From: Acanthaster planci
Taxonomy: Eukaryota; Echinodermata; Asteroidea; Valvatida; Acanthasteridae
NCBI RefSeq assembly: GCF_001949145.1
Contig: NW_019091998.1
Coordinates: 1-11,087, forward strand
Direction: 5' to 3'
Length of the DNA: 11,087 bases
Below, piece after piece: positions 7,478 to 11,087 of this stretch. The notes beneath the pieces are model-generated. The model had not been told where the DNA came from. It saw nothing but the letters and a program-made list of their open reading frames with translations, and ran no database searches. Each line of letters starts with the position of its first letter. Position 1 is the first letter of the stretch. A program made the translations under genes and the position numbers.

Positions 7478-8134
7478 TATTTATCTCAAAAACTCCAGCT
7501 AACCCGTCTAGACCCTCCCTCCCAACGACCGTGGCCGCGGCCTCGCAGTGCTCCAGGCGGTACGCCACACCGGCCACGTCCCCGGCGCGCAAGGGCACCC
7601 CAAAACCTGTCACGGGTCCGCTAGCTCCCCTCAATTTGCATCGGGGCCCCGCCCCCGCGGCCGCCGCCCCGGCCCGGCTGCACTCCGAGAGGGACGCTTA
7701 CTGGGCCACCGCAGCGCCCCTATACTATGGCTAGTATTACAAGCTTCAGCTACCTCGCACCGAGGCTCCAACCCCACAGCAGCCGCCCGGCCGTGCTCTG
7801 AGAGGAGCATTCTCTCGACCACAAGACATGAATGAACTTCCACCCGCCCCCCGCCGGGACCCCCGAGCCACCAACCCACCCTGAGGGCGCTCCGACTGGG
7901 ACGCCTCTCCAAGTGCGTCCCCGCCGCCAGAGGGCGTCCCACGTACGCCGGCGATGGGTGTACTAGTGATGGGTTGGGAGGATGTCTCCTGGCGATGCCC
8001 CGCCACCTCCCCAGCGACCGGGGCGAAATGGTCGTGCTCCAAACGGAACTGCACCCCTTTCGCCCCATCAACTTTAAAAGGGGGGGGGAAGTCGCCCGGG
8101 GACTGCGCAGACTTAGCTGCATTCTCCAGGGGAC
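7478..8134 (-). pseudogene. Middle of gag, broken by frameshifts
   Basis: Coding-like pieces alternate between two minus frames. One contains GVQFRLEHDHFAPVAGEVAG (about 8070-8010), a second contains GRAAAVGLEPRCEVAEAC (about 7800-7745), and a third contains GFGVPLRAGDVAGVAYRLEH then GREGLDGLAGVFEI (about 7605-7490). The position between gag start and capsid implies matrix/capsid sequence. I cannot assign which frame is native over the whole stretch, and part of gag may be deleted. Confidence 0.5.
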
Positions 8135-8368
8135 CTAGCTCAAGACCCCCCCCCACGCCGCGCACTTGACGCACTCGATACCCTCGAATTTCCGCCTCCC
8201 GCTCCTGGATAACTGTTCCAGATTCCCCGCAAGGAACGACTCCAGCTCGCCCGCCAACCCAGGTGAGTTCCACGTCGCCTTTTCAGTCTGGGCCCCCCAC
8301 CACAGGGCCCCGCGCTGGCCTGTGCTGCCGCTGTCAAGCGAATCCGCCACCCGACCCAAATCATCCAT
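8135..8368 (-). CDS. Gag N-terminal segment (start of the element's coding region)
   Basis: ATG at 8368-8366 lies 22 nt downstream of the primer binding site on the minus strand, the expected position for gag. The frame reads MDDLGRVADSLDSGSTGQRG, then LAGELESFLAGNLEQLSRSG and RRKFEGIECVKCAAWGG before a TGA caused by a frame change at a run of nine C (8146-8154, plus strand). There is no recognised domain in this part; the gag identity follows from position and from the downstream capsid and CCHC segments. The 77-residue product as it stands is a truncated relic. Confidence 0.6.
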   Translation of the reverse strand: MDDLGRVADSLDSGSTGQRGALWWGAQTEKATWNSPGLAGELESFLAGNLEQLSRSGRRKFEGIECVKCAAWGGVLS

Positions 8369-8390
8369 TTTACAGCTATCCAGCGTCTCG

Positions 8391-8402
8391 CCGCTGCCAC
8401 CA
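8391..8402 (-). promoter_or_regulatory. Primer binding site, tRNA-Leu type
   Basis: On the minus strand TGGTGGCAGCGG lies two bases after the LTR end. It is complementary to the 3' end CCGCTGCCACCA found in animal tRNA-Leu (AAG/TAG isoacceptors). Position and 12-nt match together support a minus-strand primer site for reverse transcription. The isoacceptor assignment rests on remembered tRNA ends. Confidence 0.78.
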
Positions 8403-8404
8403 GT

Positions 8405-8674
8405 TGTAGCGTGTTCTACTAATCAGGGTTCGACGCTGGTATAGAATCACTCACAGCCGCAACTCGCTGTTGGGTCACAAAATCTGTTTTAATGCTGTCG
8501 TCCACAACTATCAATGCGTTTCCAGCTCAGCTCTAAACATGGCGCCCGTTGGCAGAGACTGCGCAGGCGCGAGGCGGGAAAACCGCGGGCCGTTCGCATA
8601 CCAGCGTGGGCAGCCAGCCAACTCCATGCAGGTCCGAGCTGGCGCCCCCACCGGCCGGACCCGCCGGCGCTACA
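8405..8674 (-). mobile_element. 5' LTR of the gypsy-type element (270 bp)
   Basis: The borders are the inverted heptamer TGTAGCG (8405-8411) and CGCTACA (8668-8674), including the usual TG...CA, with the primer binding site immediately inside. Read on the minus strand, the U3 part is GC-rich (8674 to about 8530), a poly(A) signal ATTAAA lies at 8493-8488, and U5 follows. A GTGAGT donor-like site is at 8454-8449. No TATA box is obvious; a near-match to an NRF-1 site (8560-8571) and a YY1-like site (8536-8546) suggest a TATA-less, GC-type promoter. The flanking base string after 8674 is ATAGAG; the matching duplication at the other end cannot be found. Confidence 0.8.
8449..8454 (-). promoter_or_regulatory. 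Candidate 5' splice donor in U5
   Basis: On the minus strand GCT|GTGAGT gives a near-consensus donor downstream of the ATTAAA signal, hence inside the transcribed leader. Joining it to the acceptor at 4707 would make a leader-plus-zinc-finger mRNA, skipping gag and pol. Another donor-like site (CCA|GTAAGC, GT at 7701-7700) is an alternative. Pairing is inference. Confidence 0.35.
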
Positions 8675-9128
8675 ATAGAGTAGATTCATCGCAAAGGTCA
8701 GTTGCGTTTCTTATGAAGGGACAAACACAGATTCGAAATGTTACGTAAAGCTCATGGCGTTTTAGGCTACAGATTCGGGCAAAAGTACTCGTGTGTAGAA
8801 ACAGGACTTTGAGGACACCATACATGTTTATTATTTCCGGTTGTTCAGTCTGCAATGCTAAAGCAAACCCTCTGAGTTCAAACTTCATTACTGCCCTGTT
8901 TGAGAGAGGCGCACTCTGCCAGTCGGATATACGTGCTGTCAGATCGTGCTCTTCTAGTTTCTCAGTTTTGCTTCCTTGTTTCAACTTTCATGCATTAATT
9001 TACTCCAGTTTAAACACTTCCGAAATGTTACAGTTGTTTCTGACAAAATAGTTTATGTTATGCACTACCGGCATTATCTTGCTGAGGCTGATCTTCGTAC
9101 AAAACTCCGAGCAACAGGTGTCAATTAA
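8675..9128. other. Right flank of the element, no gene seen
   Basis: The sequence is again AT-rich and lacks coding-like frames or known motifs. It separates the retroelement from the exon candidates on the right. Confidence 0.5.
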
Positions 9129-9320
9129 CGATTTGCAAAGATATTGAAGCTGGGTTCAGATCCAGTGAGCGACATTGGCAGAATTATCAGCCGACTTGGG
9201 GACTTGTCTGGCCTCCGTCCTAGTTTAGAGGTGGGACAGATTGAAGAGTTTTGCAGAGCTATTAAAGAGTGTGACGCGCGAATCATGGAAAGCGCAACTG
9301 AGCAAGGGCCCAAACGATGA
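9129..9320 (+). other. Coding-like open frame, possible exon or gene relic, unrecognised
   Basis: A plus frame follows TAA at 9126-9128 and ends at TGA 9318-9320. It reads like protein: SDPVSDIGRIISRLGDLSGL, then SLEVGQIEEFCRAIKECDAR and IMESATEQ. The composition is amphipathic, with charged and hydrophobic residues alternating, and unlike the surrounding AT-rich non-coding DNA. A weak acceptor (GCAAAG, exon from 9141) would place it in frame. No clear in-frame donor is seen before the stop, so it might be a last exon or a decayed fragment. I do not recognise the family. Confidence 0.38.
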
Positions 9321-9535
9321 TGTCCAAGAGGGTTGGAGTAGCCACGACGCCACGACAAACTGGAAATTAAGACCTTTAGTCATATACTGAGGTCTTGGTT
9401 GAAACCCACCAGAAAAAACATATATCTGGATAGCCCATGGCATGCTTGAGCGAGTTACAATTGTCAACAGCCTTTGTGAGATTTATGAATACAAAATCAG
9501 CACCCGTTGTTATCAAACACTAGTCTTTTGCCTAG

Positions 9536-9608
9536 GTGCCCACGACGGCGAGTTGTTCCCGAAACGTTCCGCCATCGTGTGGATCTGCCTTACAAGCCAC
9601 CTACTCAG
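9536..9608 (+). CDS. Internal coding exon of an unidentified gene
   Basis: The exon lies between TCTTTTGCCTAG (acceptor, AG 9534-9535) and CAG|GTAGGC (donor, GT 9609-9610). It starts with one base completing a codon (phase 2 entry) and encodes 24 residues, including RRRVVPETFRHRVDLPYKPP, ending in phase 0 after a Gln codon. The next acceptor in the window (11054) also opens in phase 0, so the two exons can be joined without breaking the frame. The protein family is not recognised. Confidence 0.55.
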
Positions 9609-11054
9609 GTAGGCAATTTTAAATAGTTTACTGACATTTAAGTAACCTTATACATTAATTGTTCAAGTTCGATTTTGTATGAGTTGAGAACTAGAACATA
9701 AAAAAGTACTGACATGCTGTGTCGGTACATTTTGCTCTCATTTCTGCCTGCACAGCTTGAGGGTCAAGTTTTTTTATCCAACAAGAGCTAGGGAATGTTT
9801 GGAACTACAGAGATGTTTGGTTGACTTTTTTTATAGATATTTGTAACTGAACTTGTATGGAGACTTTACCGCAGTTCAGTTTCAGCATATTCCTTATGGT
9901 AAAGCTGCAATGTGTGCCAGTTACATATATCAGAGAAAATGATATGATACTCCCTGTGCACAGTTAATAAATGGTTTATTCAGTTCTGTTGGATAAACCT
10001 TCATAAATGGCCTTTTCAGAGATCAAACTACAGTATAATTTTAGGATGCTCTCTCAGTTTGTAATAGAATCGAGAGACAGACATTTGCATCGTCACATGT
10101 ATCGAATACTTATTTTATGAGTACATTTTTGTTTTCTTCTTTGATGTGATTCCCGAAACTTTCCGCCGCTGCGAAAACGTGCCATACAATCCACTAATTT
10201 GGAACCAAGTGAGCGAAAGAATAAATCCAGAGTACCAAACACACCATCTTTAGAATCTTATTCCTTCAACTTGTCACCAACCATCCCGTTGTAACAGCAC
10301 TACCGTCAGAAGCCCTTTCTCTCCCGCTGTTCCTCACCCGGCTCTCGCTCCACCCTCTACACTTTTATTATAATCATATATCTCATGGTTTAGTTTTTCT
10401 GGGACACCCTGTTGAATTAAGAAACATTGAAATCTAGAAGTAAATAACTAAATCTTGGACGAATTCGAAAAGGAGAATGCAATGACTATAAAACAAAATG
10501 TTTTAATGTAGCGGTAAATATCCAGTTTTAGTCCTAATCAATTTTGCTTCCTGTTTTGCTTGTTTGACCTTTAATTGCTAAAACTTGCCAATCCACAAAT
10601 ATGATAAGAGCCAGATTGGTATAATATCATCATACTTGCATGAAACGCTTGATATGTTGATAAATCGTTCTAAATTTGAATGAAAAAAGTTCTTCTAGTG
10701 AACAGAACAGGTTTTCAGTTATTGAAATCGTGCTCAAACTACACGTAAACCAGGAAGTTGACCTGAAGCAAGAAACGGGAAATTGCTCAGGCAATGTGGT
10801 CCCAGACTTAATGCCGGTACTAATTATGTAAAGGCATCATTCAATCGCTAAATATCGTCGGAAAGGATATATGCCGCATCCCTTCCTTCTGCACTGTATG
10901 CTAAATAACTATTATACACAGTAACGGGAAGCATGTTGTATTGGAAGTAAACAGCAATCGGGCACCCGCTGGATATTTTAAAGCGATCTTGCCTGCTGTG
11001 GATTTAACTTTAATTTTTGGTAGTGCGATAAGACCAGTAAATGACATTTTTCAG
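9609..11054 (+). other. Probable intron of the unidentified right-hand gene
   Basis: This is AT-rich sequence between the donor at 9609 and the acceptor at 11054. It contains the exon-like copy at 10149-10208 and a pyrimidine-rich segment near 10305-10360, with no other supported feature. The intron assignment depends on the two flanking exons belonging to one gene. Confidence 0.45.
10149..10208 (+). other. Second exon-like copy (pseudo-exon or alternative exon) similar to 9536-9608
   Basis: The sequence encodes IPETFRRCENVPYNPLIWNQ and is followed by a donor-like GTGAGC (GT 10209-10210), ending in phase 0 like the exon at 9608. At DNA level TTCCCGAAAC-TTTCCGCC matches the earlier exon's TTCCCGAAAC-GTTCCGCC at 17 of 18 positions, and similarity continues (TGCC-TACAA-CCAC). 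A T-rich tract precedes it, but there is no AG between it and the coding start, so the acceptor appears lost. Read without splicing, the frame continues to TAG near 10258. Confidence 0.42.
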
Positions 11055-11087
11055 GCTGACGAAGAGACAATTCGCGAGCTTTGCCGC
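11055..11087 (+). CDS. Start of a further coding exon, cut by the window edge
   Basis: TGACATTTTTCAG (AG 11053-11054) is a good acceptor. The exon begins in phase 0 and encodes ADEETIRELCR before the window ends. This fits the phase of the exon ending at 9608. The sequence is too short to identify. Confidence 0.5.

Larger units (their letters stand above)
3935..8674 (-). mobile_element. Degenerate Ty3/gypsy-type LTR retrotransposon, inactive, 3' LTR missing
   Basis: All diagnostic parts lie on the minus strand in the order LTR, primer binding site, gag with CCHC knuckle, protease, reverse transcriptase, integrase. That order (RT before integrase) is the Ty3/gypsy arrangement. The block is strongly GC-rich against AT-rich flanks. 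It is non-functional: several frameshifts in gag and RT, a deletion removing the RT C-terminus, RNase H and the integrase N-terminus, nonsense codons and mutated catalytic residues. The 5' LTR (high-coordinate end) looks complete; the 3' LTR is not present in recognisable form, so the target-site duplication cannot be verified. Downstream of pol it carries an unusual accessory region with zinc fingers. The left border is approximate. Confidence 0.85.

Noticed and set aside
6760-7734. Plus-strand open frames across gag and protease (6760-7116, 6890-7369, 7336-7734)
   Set aside because: The minus strand here carries unmistakable gag, CCHC and protease motifs; the plus frames are low-complexity mirror images.
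8489-8748. Open frames on both strands inside and next to the 5' LTR (8489-8689 minus, 8470-8748 plus)
   Set aside because: They overlap the LTR, which is explained as regulatory sequence; there is no protein resemblance.
10507-10513. TGTAGCG heptamer as a second LTR border
   Set aside because: It matches the LTR end by chance; the following sequence is AT-rich and does not resemble the LTR.

Overview
The window looks like nuclear DNA from a multicellular animal. It has spliced coding exons with AG/GT borders, long AT-rich introns and intergenic stretches, decayed transposons and no bacterial-style operons. The mix of an SLC16-like exon, a dispersed repeat of a type I associate with deuterostome and fish genomes, and a GC-rich Ty3/gypsy-type retrotransposon suggests a marine invertebrate, possibly a deuterostome. 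The species cannot be settled from sequence alone.

Layout. Positions 1-869 are AT-rich, probably an intron. Positions 870-997 (+) are the last coding exon of a monocarboxylate-transporter-like (SLC16/MFS) gene, followed by AT-rich 3' UTR or intergenic DNA. About 2588-3110 is a dispersed non-coding repeat, and 3431-3622 (+) is a fragment of a non-LTR reverse transcriptase.

From about 3935 to 8674 the base composition becomes sharply GC-rich. This block is a damaged Ty3/gypsy-type element on the minus strand. In its own 5'->3' order it carries a 270-bp 5' LTR with TGTAGCG/CGCTACA ends (8674-8405), a tRNA-Leu-type primer binding site (8402-8391), a frameshifted gag with a CCHC knuckle, a protease with a mutated active site, a broken reverse transcriptase, and an in-frame deletion fusing the RT tail to the integrase. 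The integrase has lost its catalytic Glu and carries two stops. Downstream of pol is a well-formed 3' splice site (branch point, pyrimidine tract, AG) directly before the ATG of a small zinc-finger ORF (4705-4361), then a further unrecognised reading frame. No 3' LTR copy was found, so the left end is truncated or rearranged.

Positions 8675-11087 are AT-rich again. They hold exon candidates of an unidentified plus-strand gene: 9129-9320 (weak), 9536-9608 (good splice borders), 10149-10208 (a partial look-alike of the previous exon) and 11055-end (good acceptor). The first plausible biological surprise is the spliced zinc-finger accessory gene of the retroelement; the second is the pair of similar exons on the right.
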